Notes: generated by a model from the sequence alone, not told the origin. Positions 32,730-42,424 are shown, counted from the first letter of the stretch. The stretch: 64,000 bases of DNA from Thermasporomyces sp036564245 (GCA_036564245.1 DATCKU010000073.1:124001-188000), one strand, 5' to 3'. A program made the numbers and translations.

Positions 32730-34166
32730 TCATGGCTCCATTGTCGTGGTCTTGGCAGTGGAGTCTCGACCAAGCGTCTTCGGACCGGCCACTGCATTTC
32801 GCACGGCCACGGCCACCGCCTGGTGGACGTCGGGATGGAACACGCTCGGAATGATGTAGTGCGGGTTGAGCTCGTCGTCGCTCACCACCGAGGCGATCGC
32901 CCGCGCGGCGGCGAGCAGCAACGCCTCGTCGACCCGGTGGCTGTGGGCATCGAGCAACCCTCGGAAGACTCCGGGGAACGCCAGCACATTGTTGATCTGG
33001 TTCGGGAAGTCGCTGCGCCCGGTGGCGACCACGCGCGCGTGTTCGCGGGCTTGCATCGGATCCACCTCGGGTTCCGGATTCGCCAACGCGAAGACGATCG
33101 CGTCCGGGCCCATCGTCGCGATGTCGTCAGCGGTCAAGATGTTGGGCGCCGACACACCGATGAAGACGTCGGCCCCGGCGACCGCGCCGCGCAGGTCGCC
33201 GGAGTACTGCGTGTGGTTCGTACGCTCGGCGATCCACCGCAGCTCCGGTGACAGCCCGTCGCGACCAGCGTGGATCACGCCCTGCACGTCGGCGACCACG
33301 ATGTCCTTCGCACCGGCCGCGAGCAGCAGCCGCAGGATCGCGCTGCCCGCAGCACCCGCACCTGACATCACGATCCGGACGGTTTCGAGCTTCTTGCCCA
33401 CGATGCGCAACGCATTGGTCAGTGCGGCGAGCACGACGATCGCGGTGCCGTGCTGGTCGTCGTGGAAGACCGGGATGTCGAGCAGGTCCCGCAGCCTGCG
33501 TTCGATCTCGAAGCAGCGAGGCGCCGAGATGTCCTCGAGGTTGATGCCGGCGAAACCCGGCGCCATGCAGCGGACCACCTCGACGATCGTGTCGGTGTCT
33601 TGAGTGTCGAGGCAGATCGGCCAGGCGTCGATGCCGGCGAACCGCTTGAAGAGCGCGGCCTTCCCCTCCATGACCGGCAACGCGGCGTAGGGCCCCACGT
33701 TGCCCAGCCCCAGCACCGCGGAGCCGTCACTCACGACCGCGATGCTGTTCCGCTTGATGGTGAGCCGCCGCGCATCGTCGGGGTTGGCGGCGATCGCCTG
33801 CGACACCCGGGCGACGCCGGGTGTGTAGATCATCGACAGGTCGTCCCGGTTGCGGATCGGATGCTTGGCCTGCATCTCGATCTTGCCACCGAGGTGCATG
33901 AGGAACGTCCGGTCGGACACCTTGTGGATCGTCACGCCGTTGACGCTCCGTAGCACCTCGACGAGCTTGTCGGCGTGTGCGGTGTCGAGGGCCGCGCAGG
34001 TCACGTCGATCCGCAGGCGTTCGTGCCCCGAGGCTGTGACGTCGAGCGCCGTCACCGAACCGCCCGCGTGCTCGACGGCCGAGGTCAGCTCACTCACGGC
34101 TCGACCACCGGCCGGCACCTCCAGGCGGACGGTGATGGAGTACGAGATGCTCGGAACCGAAGCCAT
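32730..34166 (-). CDS. NAD(P)-dependent malic enzyme with N-terminal ACT domain
   Basis: A 478-residue enzyme decarboxylating malate to pyruvate. Residues ~1-85 form an ACT-like domain (SITVRLEVPAGGRAVSELT). The catalytic core shows SMIYTPGVARVSQAIAANPD, VSDGSAVLGLGNVGPYAALP, the metal/substrate segment GINLEDISAPRCFEIE, FHDDQHGTAIVVLAA and the dinucleotide motif VMSGAGAAGSAILRLLL. An ACT domain suggests allosteric control by an amino acid (inference). The ATG at 34166 follows the 34192-34214 hairpin by 25 bp. Confidence 0.94.
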   Translation of the reverse strand: MASVPSISYSITVRLEVPAGGRAVSELTSAVEHAGGSVTALDVTASGHERLRIDVTCAALDTAHADKLVEVLRSVNGVTIHKVSDRTFLMHLGGKIEMQAKHPIRNRDDLSMIYTPGVARVSQAIAANPDDARRLTIKRNSIAVVSDGSAVLGLGNVGPYAALPVMEGKAALFKRFAGIDAWPICLDTQDTDTIVEVVRCMAPGFAGINLEDISAPRCFEIERRLRDLLDIPVFHDDQHGTAIVVLAALTNALRIVGKKLETVRIVMSGAGAAGSAILRLLLAAGAKDIVVADVQGVIHAGRDGLSPELRWIAERTNHTQYSGDLRGAVAGADVFIGVSAPNILTADDIATMGPDAIVFALANPEPEVDPMQAREHARVVATGRSDFPNQINNVLAFPGVFRGLLDAHSHRVDEALLLAAARAIASVVSDDELNPHYIIPSVFHPDVHQAVAVAVRNAVAGPKTLGRDSTAKTTTMEP

Positions 34167-34191
34167 GCTCTGATCGTAATGTCCCAGCTGA

Positions 34192-34214
34192 AATGACCAC
34201 GCTACGTGGGCATT
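34192..34214. repeat. Short palindromic element between permease and malic-enzyme genes
   Basis: AATGACCACG (34192-34201) faces CGTGGGCATT (34205-34214) across a 3-nt CTA loop, with 9 of 10 positions pairing. It lies 85 bp after the end of the ABC-2 permease gene and 25 bp before the malic-enzyme start. It shares its arm sequence with the other ATGACCAYG elements of the window. Confidence 0.6.
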
Positions 34215-34298
34215 CTTGTCCCTACCACAGCATGCCAGCCAATCTTCGGTACGAATTGCCGTGGAGACCGCTGTGATGAGGACGCCGGCGGGATCTCC

Positions 34299-35096
34299 CT
34301 AGCTGTCTCGCTTGTGAAAGAGCGCGATCGCTGGCACGAGAAGCGCCGCGACCCACGCCGTGAAGGTGAGCCCACTCACCAGCCGGCTCGGCGTGTCACC
34401 AAAGGGAGACGTCGTACCACCGCTGATCGCCGCCGGATCCAGCGACTCCGACATGGCGTTGCCGGCCGTGAAGGGAAGGTAGTGCACGGCCTCCCGGATC
34501 GGCTCCAGTGCGTCCAACATCGCGAGGGTCCCGATCAGGGGCTCGACGATGAGCGGGAAGACGAGAAGCAAGACGACAGCCGCCGGGACGTTGCGGAGCA
34601 GGGAGCCGAGGCCCAGCCCGAGCAGCCCCCAGAGCACGACGAAGCAGACGAACCCGACGACAGCGGCGCCCGCGACGCCACGGACCAACGGCAACGACTC
34701 CCCTGCCACGACACTGCCGACGGTCCAGTTGAGCCCCACACCGACGACCGCGACGACGAACGACCAGGCCGCGATGACGAGGCACTTCGCCACGACGACG
34801 AAGCTGCGACGCGGCACTGCCGTGAGCGTTGCGAGGATCGTCCCATGGCGGAACTCGTGGCCGAAGCTGAAGATGCCCACGATGCCCATGAAGACCGCGG
34901 TGAAAGGCAGCGGGCTGAAGGCCGAGCCACCCGTGAGGATCACGCCCGACCACGCTGCGCTGATCGAGTCGTCGCGCATCACCCAGCCGATGATGCCGGC
35001 GATGACAGCGCTGAGCAGCAGACCCAGGCCGGTGAGCCAGTACGTCGATCGCAACGTACGAATTCGTACCCATTCGTAGCGCACCGCGTCGATCAT
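34299..35096 (-). CDS. ABC-2 type transporter permease
   Basis: A 265-residue membrane protein with six hydrophobic segments. Typical ABC-2 elements include an N-terminal cytosolic helix (VRYEWVRIRTLRSTYWL), GIFSFGHEFRHGTILATLTA after the second segment, and a last segment ending in LFHKRDS. It is the membrane half of a two-gene exporter, translationally coupled to its ATPase through an ATGA overlap. Confidence 0.9.
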   Translation of the reverse strand: MIDAVRYEWVRIRTLRSTYWLTGLGLLLSAVIAGIIGWVMRDDSISAAWSGVILTGGSAFSPLPFTAVFMGIVGIFSFGHEFRHGTILATLTAVPRRSFVVVAKCLVIAAWSFVVAVVGVGLNWTVGSVVAGESLPLVRGVAGAAVVGFVCFVVLWGLLGLGLGSLLRNVPAAVVLLLVFPLIVEPLIGTLAMLDALEPIREAVHYLPFTAGNAMSESLDPAAISGGTTSPFGDTPSRLVSGLTFTAWVAALLVPAIALFHKRDS

Positions 35097-36196
35097 CGCC
35101 TGCCCCCCGCTCGATGCTTGGGCCCTTTCGCCGGTCTCACCGCAGGAGGCGGGCTCACACCAGCGCGGGAACCGGCTGCTGCCTGAGGCCCACCGCCGTG
35201 GGCCGCGGGGCGCGGGACTGCACCGGGCCCGCCGGCGGGCACTCCCCAGCCAGAGCCAGCCTCGACACTCCCCGGACTGTGCTCACCCCCCAGCTGTGCC
35301 ACGAACTCCTGCGCGGCGCCCGTCGCCTCCAAGAACGCCTCCTCGAGCGTCGCGGACTTCGTGCTCAGCTCGTGCAACATCACGCCGGCGGTGAACGCCA
35401 GCTCACCGACCCTTGCTTGGTCGGCACCGGTGACGACGATGGCACCGTCCGGCTGTGGCACCGCACGCAGCTGCGCACGATGCAAGGCGTCGAGCAGCGG
35501 CTCGGGCTGGGGCGTACGCACGACGACGGAGACCTCGGTCACCGAGCGCACGAACTCGTCGACGCTTCCTGACGCGATCAGCCGACCTCGCCCGATCACG
35601 ACGAGCCGATCGGCCATGAGCGCCATCTCCGACAGCAGGTGGCTCGAGACGAAGACCGTCCGACCGCTTGCTGCGTACGACTTCAAGAACTCGCGCAACC
35701 AGTTGATGCCCTGGGGGTCGAGGCCGTTGGCCGGCTCGTCGAGGATCAGCGTGTGCGGGTCGCCGAGCAGGGCGCACGCCAACCCGAGCCGTTGCCCCAT
35801 ACCCAGCGAGAACGTCTTCGGCCGCTTGCGGCTCACCTCGGCAAGGCCGACGTACTCCAGCACCTCGTCGACTCGGCTGGTCGGGATCCCGTTGGCTGCG
35901 GCGAGCATCAGCAGATGGTTGCGCGCGGTCCTCGTCGGATGGAACGCCTTGGCCTCCAAGACAGCACCGACATGGCGCATCGGGTGCCGCAGCTCACGAA
36001 AGTGCTTTCCGTCGAAGGTGGTCGTGCCCTCGCCGTGTGTGAGGCCCAGCATGAGCCGCATCGTGGTGGACTTGCCAGCGCCGTTCGGTCCGAGGAAACC
36101 GGTGACGACACCAGGCTCCACCGTGAAGGAGAGCGAGTTGACGGCAAGCTTGGCGCCGAAGCGCTTGGTGAGGTTGACCGCCTCGATCCGTGCCAC
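35093..36196 (-). CDS. ABC transporter ATP-binding protein (ABC-2 exporter)
   Basis: About 367 residues from GTG 36196 (GGGAGGGTGGAG upstream). ATPase motifs: Walker A GPNGAGKSTTMRLML, signature FSLGMGQRLGLA, Walker B LILDEPANGLDPQG and H-loop SSHLLSEM. A C-terminal extension holds a beta-rich stretch, then a low-complexity Gly/Pro/Ala tail of about 60 residues, which is unusual for this subfamily. It works with the next gene product as a simple DrrA/DrrB-type exporter; the cargo is unknown. Confidence 0.92.
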   Translation of the reverse strand: MARIEAVNLTKRFGAKLAVNSLSFTVEPGVVTGFLGPNGAGKSTTMRLMLGLTHGEGTTTFDGKHFRELRHPMRHVGAVLEAKAFHPTRTARNHLLMLAAANGIPTSRVDEVLEYVGLAEVSRKRPKTFSLGMGQRLGLACALLGDPHTLILDEPANGLDPQGINWLREFLKSYAASGRTVFVSSHLLSEMALMADRLVVIGRGRLIASGSVDEFVRSVTEVSVVVRTPQPEPLLDALHRAQLRAVPQPDGAIVVTGADQARVGELAFTAGVMLHELSTKSATLEEAFLEATGAAQEFVAQLGGEHSPGSVEAGSGWGVPAGGPGAVPRPAAHGGGPQAAAGSRAGVSPPPAVRPAKGPKHRAGGRR

Positions 36197-36330
36197 GTCT
36201 CCACCCTCCCGACGGCTCGCGGCGCTTTCATCAGACGTTGCTGGATACCGGCTTGGTAGGACCGGACAAACACCCCGAAAATACCTCACACTTTTGTCGC
36301 TCATGTATCCTCACTGCATGCAGTCGTTGA

Positions 36331-36356
36331 GCCGGCGATTTTGTCGCCCCGGCTGG
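36331..36356 (+). promoter_or_regulatory. Hairpin in the leader of the PheRS-like gene
   Basis: AGCCGGCGA pairs with TCGCCCCGGCT around a TTTTG loop with a one-base bulge, in the 240-bp gap between the divergent ABC ATPase and PheRS-like genes. It could shape the leader of the latter. I find no T-box stem I or antiterminator sequence, so no tRNA-sensing role is claimed. Confidence 0.35.
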
Positions 36357-36542
36357 CACCCTGGGTTCTCCGGGTTTGACAGTGCCGTCGGGGTGAGTCG
36401 CCGCGCGTTGCGTACGACCTGATCGAGCGTCTTCCAGCGGATCCACCGCCGAGGCCTTTCCCGTATCGAGCCCGGCTCTCCAGGGCCCAGCCGGGGTGTG
36501 CACCACGGTCATGCCCAGCAAAGCCCGCGAAGGAGAGCCCTC

Positions 36543-37730
36543 ATGACATCTGCACCATCGACGGCGGCTGCCTACCTCTCCGCCGAAGAGCTGCGACGCT
36601 GCCTCGAGATCCGCGACCTCACCGATCCTGCGCAGGGTGCCCATGCCCTGCAGCTCATGGTCGATGCGCTGACCACTGCGTTGGCGACGGCATGGCGTTG
36701 CAAGACACGGGTTCGACGCGAGCATCCGGTCGTGAGTCTCGCCGACAACTACGACAACCTCGGGTTCGCTCCGGACGCGGTGACGCGAGAAGCGCGCTAT
36801 ACGCGCTACGTGGACGACCAGCACGTCCTGCGCAGCCACGGCTCGGCGATGATTCCTCCTGCACTCCGGCAGCTGGCGGGCGAGCAGGCACCTGCAGACG
36901 ACATCCTGTTCGCCTGCCCGGCGATGTGCTACCGCCGGGACCGGATCGGCTGGCAGCACACGGCCACGCCACATCACCTCGATCTCTGGCGGATCACCCG
37001 TGCGCGCGAGTGCAGCGAGGACGACCTGCTCGAGATGATTGGCATCGTCGTGCAGGCCGCCTTACCGGGTGCGCGCTGGCGGACGATCCCGAAGGTCCAC
37101 CCGTACACGCTGCAGGGCCGGCAGATTGACGTCTGGTGGCAGCATCCAGCCGGTCGACGATCCGCGAAAGGCGCGCAGGGTCAGTGGATCGAGATCGGCG
37201 AGTGCGGTCTCGCCGGGCCATCGGTGCTGGCCGGGTCGGGCCTCGCGGTGCCGCCGTGGAACGGCCTCGCCATGGGGCTCGGCCTCGACCGGCTGGTCAT
37301 GCTACGCAAGGGCGTACCCGACATCCGGCTGCTGCGCTCGACCGACCCGAGAGTCGCGAGCCAGATGCTGGATCTCGAGCCGTACCGGCCGGTTTCCCAC
37401 CTGCCCCCGGTACGCCGGGACCTGTCGATCGTGGTCGGCGCCGACACCGAGGTGGACGTCGAGGTCCTCGGTGACCGGGTGCGCAACGCGCTCGGGCCCG
37501 ATGCCGATGTGGCAGAGGAGGTCGACCTCCTCTCCGACACGCCGTACGACATGCTGCCTGCAACCGCCCGGGAACGGCTCGGCATCGCGCCCGGCCAGCG
37601 CAACCTCTTGGTGCGGCTGGTGCTACGGCCCCTCGAGCGGACCCTTACCGACGCCGAGGCGAACGAGCTCCGCGACCGCGTCTACGCCGCGCTCCACGAG
37701 GGCACTGCCGCACAGTGGGCTGCTCGCTAG
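36543..37730 (+). CDS. Free-standing PheRS-like class II synthetase with FDX-ACB domain
   Basis: About 395 residues from ATG 36543 with AAGGAG 7 nt upstream. The core resembles the class II synthetase fold of phenylalanyl-tRNA synthetase: VVSLADNYDNLGF, MCYRRDRIGWQHTATPHHLD, VWWQHP and the motif-3-like GLAMGLGLDRLVMLRKG. The C-terminal ~100 residues (PVRRDLSIVVGADTEVDVEV) look like the FDX-ACB domain of PheT. A normal PheRS is an alpha2beta2 complex; this gene fuses parts of both. It looks like the PheS-related ligase group I know as SrmL ('mystery ligase'); no reaction is established. No pheST or tRNA gene is adjacent. Confidence 0.8.
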   Translation: MTSAPSTAAAYLSAEELRRCLEIRDLTDPAQGAHALQLMVDALTTALATAWRCKTRVRREHPVVSLADNYDNLGFAPDAVTREARYTRYVDDQHVLRSHGSAMIPPALRQLAGEQAPADDILFACPAMCYRRDRIGWQHTATPHHLDLWRITRARECSEDDLLEMIGIVVQAALPGARWRTIPKVHPYTLQGRQIDVWWQHPAGRRSAKGAQGQWIEIGECGLAGPSVLAGSGLAVPPWNGLAMGLGLDRLVMLRKGVPDIRLLRSTDPRVASQMLDLEPYRPVSHLPPVRRDLSIVVGADTEVDVEVLGDRVRNALGPDADVAEEVDLLSDTPYDMLPATARERLGIAPGQRNLLVRLVLRPLERTLTDAEANELRDRVYAALHEGTAAQWAAR

Positions 37731-37933
37731 CGCGGGAGCCCACGTCGAACGCTGCCGTGCGGTGGCGGCGCTGCCGAACGGCGGGCCGCCACCGCACGGA
37801 CCTCGGTGCCCACCGTACGAACCTCGGGGTCCTGACCGACCCCGGCTCATATGCCCGTTCGGACGATGTGCGGACACGTGAGATACGCGAGCCAACCGCA
37901 GCCGCGAGTCCTCATCCCCCGTGCGCCCACGCG

Positions 37934-38713
37934 TTAGAGCGAACCGCCGCCGTCGTAGACGAGGTCCGTGCCGACGGCGTATCCGGACTCCGGGGACGCA
38001 AGCCACAAGATTGCGGACGCGATCTCGTCCAACGAGCCGACCCGACCGACGGGCACCTGCTCACGGAGCCGGGCATCGCGATCGGCCTCCGTTTCGCCCG
38101 GCCGCAGCGACATCGCGGTGTCGAACGGACCCGGACTCACGGCATTGATCCGAATCCCGTCGGCAATGCATTCCAAAGCTGCCGCCCGCGTGAGCGTGCT
38201 CACGGCCGCCTTGGTCGCGGCATAGGCGCCGAAGCCGGGAACGACCTTGTGAGCGCCGAAGATCGATGCGACGTTGACGATTGCCCCGCCGCCGTTCCTG
38301 CGCATCTGCTGGATCTCGTACTTCATCGCAAGCCAGACACCGGTGACGTTGACGGCGAGCAACTGCGTCCACTCCGACTCGTCGACGTCGGCCAACGGGC
38401 CTGATGCGGTGAGGATCCCGGCGTTGTTCACCGCTACATCCAGCCCGCCACAACGCGAGACCACCTCGTCGACGAGCCTCGCGACATCGGCTGGCGAGCT
38501 CACGTCCGCGGTCACGAGGCTCGCACGTCCACCATCGTGCTCGATCAGCTTGACAGTTTGGGCGAGAGGCTCGGATCGCCGTCCGCCGACGACCACATGT
38601 GCGCCTTCACGGGCGAACGCACTCGCCACCGCCCGACCGATGCCCGACCCGCCACCGGTGACGAGCACGGCCTTGCCGGAAAAGCGCATCCTTCCCTTGG
38701 GATTCTCGGTCAT
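37934..38713 (-). CDS. SDR family oxidoreductase
   Basis: A 259-residue classical short-chain dehydrogenase: cofactor motif TGGGSGIGRAV, NNAG at VAVNNAGILT, catalytic Ser in VNVASIF and the YxxxK pair in GFGAYAATKAAVSTL, then SPGPFDT. The GGRRSEP segment after strand 2 suggests NADP(H). The substrate is unknown. The ATG overlaps the stop of the MFS gene (ATGA), so it is the second gene of a TetR-controlled unit. Confidence 0.93.
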   Translation of the reverse strand: MTENPKGRMRFSGKAVLVTGGGSGIGRAVASAFAREGAHVVVGGRRSEPLAQTVKLIEHDGGRASLVTADVSSPADVARLVDEVVSRCGGLDVAVNNAGILTASGPLADVDESEWTQLLAVNVTGVWLAMKYEIQQMRRNGGGAIVNVASIFGAHKVVPGFGAYAATKAAVSTLTRAAALECIADGIRINAVSPGPFDTAMSLRPGETEADRDARLREQVPVGRVGSLDEIASAILWLASPESGYAVGTDLVYDGGGSL

Positions 38714-40155
38714 CTCGACTTTCCTTCCTGATGAGGGCGATGGACCTTGCTGCGGGCGGTGAACCCTGCAAGGACGAGAAACGTCAACCCAGCAACGCCA
38801 AACGCGAAGCCGTAGCCATGCGTCGTCGCGACGTCGGGATCGATGTCAGCGCCGGTTAGGACTGCGGCTCGAGCCGCGGCCAGCGACACGAGGACTGCGA
38901 AGCCCACGGTCGGGCCGGTCTCCATCGCCGTGTTGAGGACACCGCCGGCAAGACCGGCATGATGCGGAGGAACCCGGTCGAGGGCGCAGACCATGGCGCC
39001 CGAGAAGGACAAGGCGGCGCCGACAGCGAAGACGGAAAGCGCCGGCAGCAACGTGGTGACATACGTCGACTCGACGCCGATCCGACTGAGCAGCACCAAT
39101 CCACCGGCCACGAGGAGCAGCCCTGCGACGGTGACGGTCCGCGAGCCTGCGCGTGCGACGACGCGTCCGACCACTGCGCTGGTGAGAGTCTGCGCAACGC
39201 AGTACGGCAGGAACGCGAGGGACGTGGCGATCGGTGTGTAGTCCTGGACCTGCCGAAGGTAGAGCGTGAGGAGAAAGAGCACCGCCGACATCCCTGCCGC
39301 CGTGAGATGGATGACGGCGATGGCGGTCGCCCGATCCCGCGGGGCAAGGAACGCGAGCGGAAGCAGAGGGTGGCGATGCCGCAGCTCGACGAGGACGAAG
39401 GCACCGAGCAAGCCGACGCCGGCAGCGGCCGCACCCCAGACACCGAACCCCGATCCGGTCCCGTGCTCACCGACCTGGAGGAGCCCGTAGCTCAGCGCGG
39501 AAAGTCCAGCCGTGACGAGCAGTGCACCCCAGACATCCAGGCGGACGGGCGTCGGTGGCGGCGCGGGGAGCAGGACAGGCGTGAGAACCAGAGCAGCCGC
39601 CGCCACGACCGCCGGCAGGGCGAAGGTCCACCGCCACGAGATCCATGTGACGACGACGCCGGAGAGCACAAGGCCGACGGTGGCGCCGAGGGCGTTGAAG
39701 CCACCCCAGAGGGCGAGCACCTTCGCGCGCTGTTCGGGGTCGGGGTACACGGCGCTGAGCAGCGCGAGCGCTGCAGGCGCGACGAGAGCGGCACCACACC
39801 CCTGAAAGAAGCGAGCGGCTACCAGGAACGCGAAGCCGGGTGCCAGCGCGGCGGCAGCAGAAGAGACGCCGAAGATCGCAAGCCCGGCCCCGAACACCCG
39901 ACGCCGTCCGAACAGATCGGCAAGCCGCCCGCTCAGCAGGAGAAGTCCGCCGAAGGACAGGCCGTACGCCGAGGTGATGAGAGCGGGCTCCGAGCTGGAC
40001 AGGTGGAACTCGCGCCACACGGCGGGCAGGCCCACCGTGATGACCGTGATCGCCGCGATCAGGACGATCTGCATGGTCGCGAGCAGCACCAGGGCGGCCG
40101 TCGGCGTGCGAGTGCCGGTCCGGACCGTCGATCGGACCGTCGGCACGGAGCTCAT
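38710..40155 (-). CDS. MFS transporter, DHA (drug:H+ antiporter) type
   Basis: About 481 residues from ATG 40155 with AAGGAGCGTGAG directly upstream. It has 12-14 hydrophobic segments and typical DHA2-like sequences: SAYGLSFGGLLLLSGRLADL then FGRRRVFGAG (motif A) and ARFFQGCGAALVAPAALALL (motif C region). It probably exports a hydrophobic compound. The upstream palindrome and TetR gene indicate inducible control; the SDR gene is coupled downstream. Confidence 0.92.
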   Translation of the reverse strand: MSSVPTVRSTVRTGTRTPTAALVLLATMQIVLIAAITVITVGLPAVWREFHLSSSEPALITSAYGLSFGGLLLLSGRLADLFGRRRVFGAGLAIFGVSSAAAALAPGFAFLVAARFFQGCGAALVAPAALALLSAVYPDPEQRAKVLALWGGFNALGATVGLVLSGVVVTWISWRWTFALPAVVAAAALVLTPVLLPAPPPTPVRLDVWGALLVTAGLSALSYGLLQVGEHGTGSGFGVWGAAAAGVGLLGAFVLVELRHRHPLLPLAFLAPRDRATAIAVIHLTAAGMSAVLFLLTLYLRQVQDYTPIATSLAFLPYCVAQTLTSAVVGRVVARAGSRTVTVAGLLLVAGGLVLLSRIGVESTYVTTLLPALSVFAVGAALSFSGAMVCALDRVPPHHAGLAGGVLNTAMETGPTVGFAVLVSLAAARAAVLTGADIDPDVATTHGYGFAFGVAGLTFLVLAGFTARSKVHRPHQEGKSR

Positions 40156-40170
40156 CTCACGCTCCTTGTT

Positions 40171-40186
40171 TAGATCGATCGTTCTA
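40171..40186. promoter_or_regulatory. TetR-type palindromic operator upstream of the MFS-SDR unit
   Basis: TAGATCGATCGTTCTA is a 16-bp palindrome with one mismatched pair, ending 15 bp before the MFS start codon. The neighbouring TetR gene is transcribed in the same direction from further upstream. The position suits repression of the MFS-SDR pair. Confidence 0.65.
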
Positions 40187-40254
40187 GTTTGAGGGTGCAA
40201 AAAGGCGCGGGAACGGACGAGGATGGGCGGCTCGCCTACCCGGCCGCGGGCGAG

Positions 40255-40836
40255 CTACTCGAGCACCGCGAGCGCCTGCTCGGCCGCATGGCGCAACCGG
40301 TCGGGCGACGACTCGACCTTGCCCACGAGCCTGATCCCTTGCAGGACGACGAAGAGGAAGCTCGCCAACGCGGCCGGGTCCTTCGTCTCGTCAAGCTCGC
40401 CTTGTGCCTGTGCCCTGGTCAGCGCCGACCGCAGGGCGACCTCGATGGTGTTCCACCCCGCTTCGATCCGCCGCGTGACCACCCGGTCCCGCGGCGCCAA
40501 CTCGGCTGCGGCATTCACCACCATGCAGCCCCGACCTTCCTGGTCGGCCGCGGCCTCGGCGGCGTACAGACGAACCAGGTGGCGGATTGCCGGAAGCACC
40601 GGCCCCGGCTGCGAGAGCAGCCGAACCGGATCAGGATCGCGGGACGCGATGTAGCGTTCCAGCGCCTTGAGGTACAGCTCGTGTTTCGTACCGAACGTGG
40701 CGTACATGCTGGCGCGCCCGATCCCGAGGTGCTCCACCAGATCCGCCATGGACGTCGCCTCGTAGCCCTTGCGCCAGAACAGGTCCAGAGCGCGTTCGAG
40801 CACCTCGTCGGGGTCGAACTCCTTGGTGCGCGCCAT
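40255..40836 (-). CDS. TetR/AcrR family regulator
   Basis: A 193-residue regulator. The N-terminal HTH is LERALDLFWRKGYEATSMAD then LVEHLGIGRASMYATFGTKHELY, canonical for TetR. The C-terminal ligand-binding part is helical and includes GCMVVNAAAELAP, common in the AcrR branch. It is probably the repressor of the downstream MFS and SDR genes, and may bind the palindrome at 40171-40186 (inferred from position). Confidence 0.92.
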   Translation of the reverse strand: MARTKEFDPDEVLERALDLFWRKGYEATSMADLVEHLGIGRASMYATFGTKHELYLKALERYIASRDPDPVRLLSQPGPVLPAIRHLVRLYAAEAAADQEGRGCMVVNAAAELAPRDRVVTRRIEAGWNTIEVALRSALTRAQAQGELDETKDPAALASFLFVVLQGIRLVGKVESSPDRLRHAAEQALAVLE

Positions 40837-40973
40837 GACATGGAGGGTAGCTGTAATTGGAACGGGCAGTCAAATATGGCCCGCTCGCCAGACCGCCGCC
40901 GCAGGTGGTCACCTGCTCGGTGAGCCAGAGCTCTCGATGATCATTGCCGGGTTCGCATCGAGTAAGACGCCGG

Positions 40974-42266
40974 TCAGCCGTCGGTCGTGGCCGGACCGTG
41001 CGCGTGGATCGCGACGTCGGGATCGTCCACGGCCGTCCCTCCGGCGGCACCTCGCAACAGGCCGGCGGCAAGGATCAAGGTCACGAGGAAGCCCAGCGGA
41101 ATCACCAGGGCACCGGTGAGGCCGACCTGCTGCGCCACGAGACCGATCGCGATCGGCCCCACGACCGCACCCACGTACCCGGCCGAGACGACCGGTCCGA
41201 GGATCGACGCACGGCGCCGGGTCCTCGTGTTCCCCGCTGCGCTGAACACCACGGGCACCGCCGGTCCGAGGCCGAAGCCGCCGAGCGTGAACCCGACCAG
41301 CGCGAGGCCTGGTGACGGTGCCAGCAGGAAGACCGCGTACCCCACCGCGCTGATCGCGGCGCCCGCCCGCGCGACGACGACCGGGCCGAAGCGGGCACCC
41401 ACCCGGTCGGCGATGAGGCGCGAAGCGGCCATGGCGCCGGAGAACACCGACAAGCCGAGCGCCGCCACACCTTCCGGGGCCCCCAGCTCCTCGTTGAGGA
41501 ACACCGCGCTCCAGTCCGCGATGGCGCCTTCGGCAAGGAACGAGCCGAAGCCCACCAGACCGAGCAGACCCGCCACGAACCACGAGGCCGCCGGCCGTGC
41601 GGACTGCGGCGAGGCGACGTCGTGCCCGGTGACCGCCGACTCCTGAGCGGGTGGCAACAGCCGAGCGAGGAACGGCGCGCTCGCGGCGGCGCAGACGAGA
41701 GCCGCGACGATGAAGTGAAGACGTACGTCCACACCCGCACGGGCGACCAGTCCGGCAATCGCCGAGCTCGCCATCGAGCCCACGCTCCACAGCCCGTGAA
41801 AGCCCGACATGATCGGTCGGCCGTAGAGGCGCTCGACGGCGACCGCGTGCGCATTCATGACGACGTCGAGCATCCCGCCGAAGATGCCCAGGATGGCCAG
41901 GGCGATCGTGAGCGAGACGAGATCGAATGCATAGGCCGGCAGGATCAGCGCTGCCGCCTGGGCGGGCACCAGGATGCGCATCGCGAGACCGGTACGACCA
42001 CGCCGTTCCATGGGCCCGGTCAGGCGGGTACCGAGCAGCAGGCCGACCGCGAGTCCACCCAGCGCGATGCCGAGGTCGTCGTGGTCGAGGTGGAGGTTCT
42101 GTTTCAGAGCGGGGATCCGGGGCGCCCACGTTGCGAAGATCAGCGCATGAACCAGGAAGGTCACGCCGACGGCGATGCGCGCCCACCGAAGCGCCGGCGT
42201 CGGTCGTCCGGGTCTTGCTGCGGACGCTACCGCCTCTGAGCGGACCTGCTTCTCCTCGGGCGCCAT
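40974..42266 (-). CDS. MFS transporter (YbjJ/FucP-like, 12 segments)
   Basis: About 430 residues from ATG 42266. About 12 membrane segments; VHALIFATWAPRIPALKQNL near the N-terminus, LGIALGGLAVGLLLGTRLTGP (with motif A-like region), SGFHGLWSVGSMASSAIAGL and ASRLIADRVGARFGP at the second half. Related proteins are annotated as inner-membrane YbjJ-like carriers. The substrate is unknown. A TetR gene lies downstream but is oriented alike and separated by 137 bp. Confidence 0.9.
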   Translation of the reverse strand: MAPEEKQVRSEAVASAARPGRPTPALRWARIAVGVTFLVHALIFATWAPRIPALKQNLHLDHDDLGIALGGLAVGLLLGTRLTGPMERRGRTGLAMRILVPAQAAALILPAYAFDLVSLTIALAILGIFGGMLDVVMNAHAVAVERLYGRPIMSGFHGLWSVGSMASSAIAGLVARAGVDVRLHFIVAALVCAAASAPFLARLLPPAQESAVTGHDVASPQSARPAASWFVAGLLGLVGFGSFLAEGAIADWSAVFLNEELGAPEGVAALGLSVFSGAMAASRLIADRVGARFGPVVVARAGAAISAVGYAVFLLAPSPGLALVGFTLGGFGLGPAVPVVFSAAGNTRTRRRASILGPVVSAGYVGAVVGPIAIGLVAQQVGLTGALVIPLGFLVTLILAAGLLRGAAGGTAVDDPDVAIHAHGPATTDG

Positions 42267-42424
42267 CACCCGGGACCCTAGACGACGACCACTACCTCTC
42301 CGTCAACCGGCCCCGCTGCACACGAAGCCCACGACGTCGGCGGCCGCTAGCCAGCCGGGTCGCTGCGTCGCTCCGGCACGCAGAGCATCAGCGGTGTTGC
42401 CCGGCCACGTCTTAGGACAGGCCG

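Noticed and set aside
36304..36422. A 39-codon frame with three Phe and one Trp before the PheRS-like gene, considered as an attenuator leader
   Set aside because: No ribosome-binding site, no Phe cluster and no alternative terminator/antiterminator pair could be drawn; a T-box was also looked for and not found.
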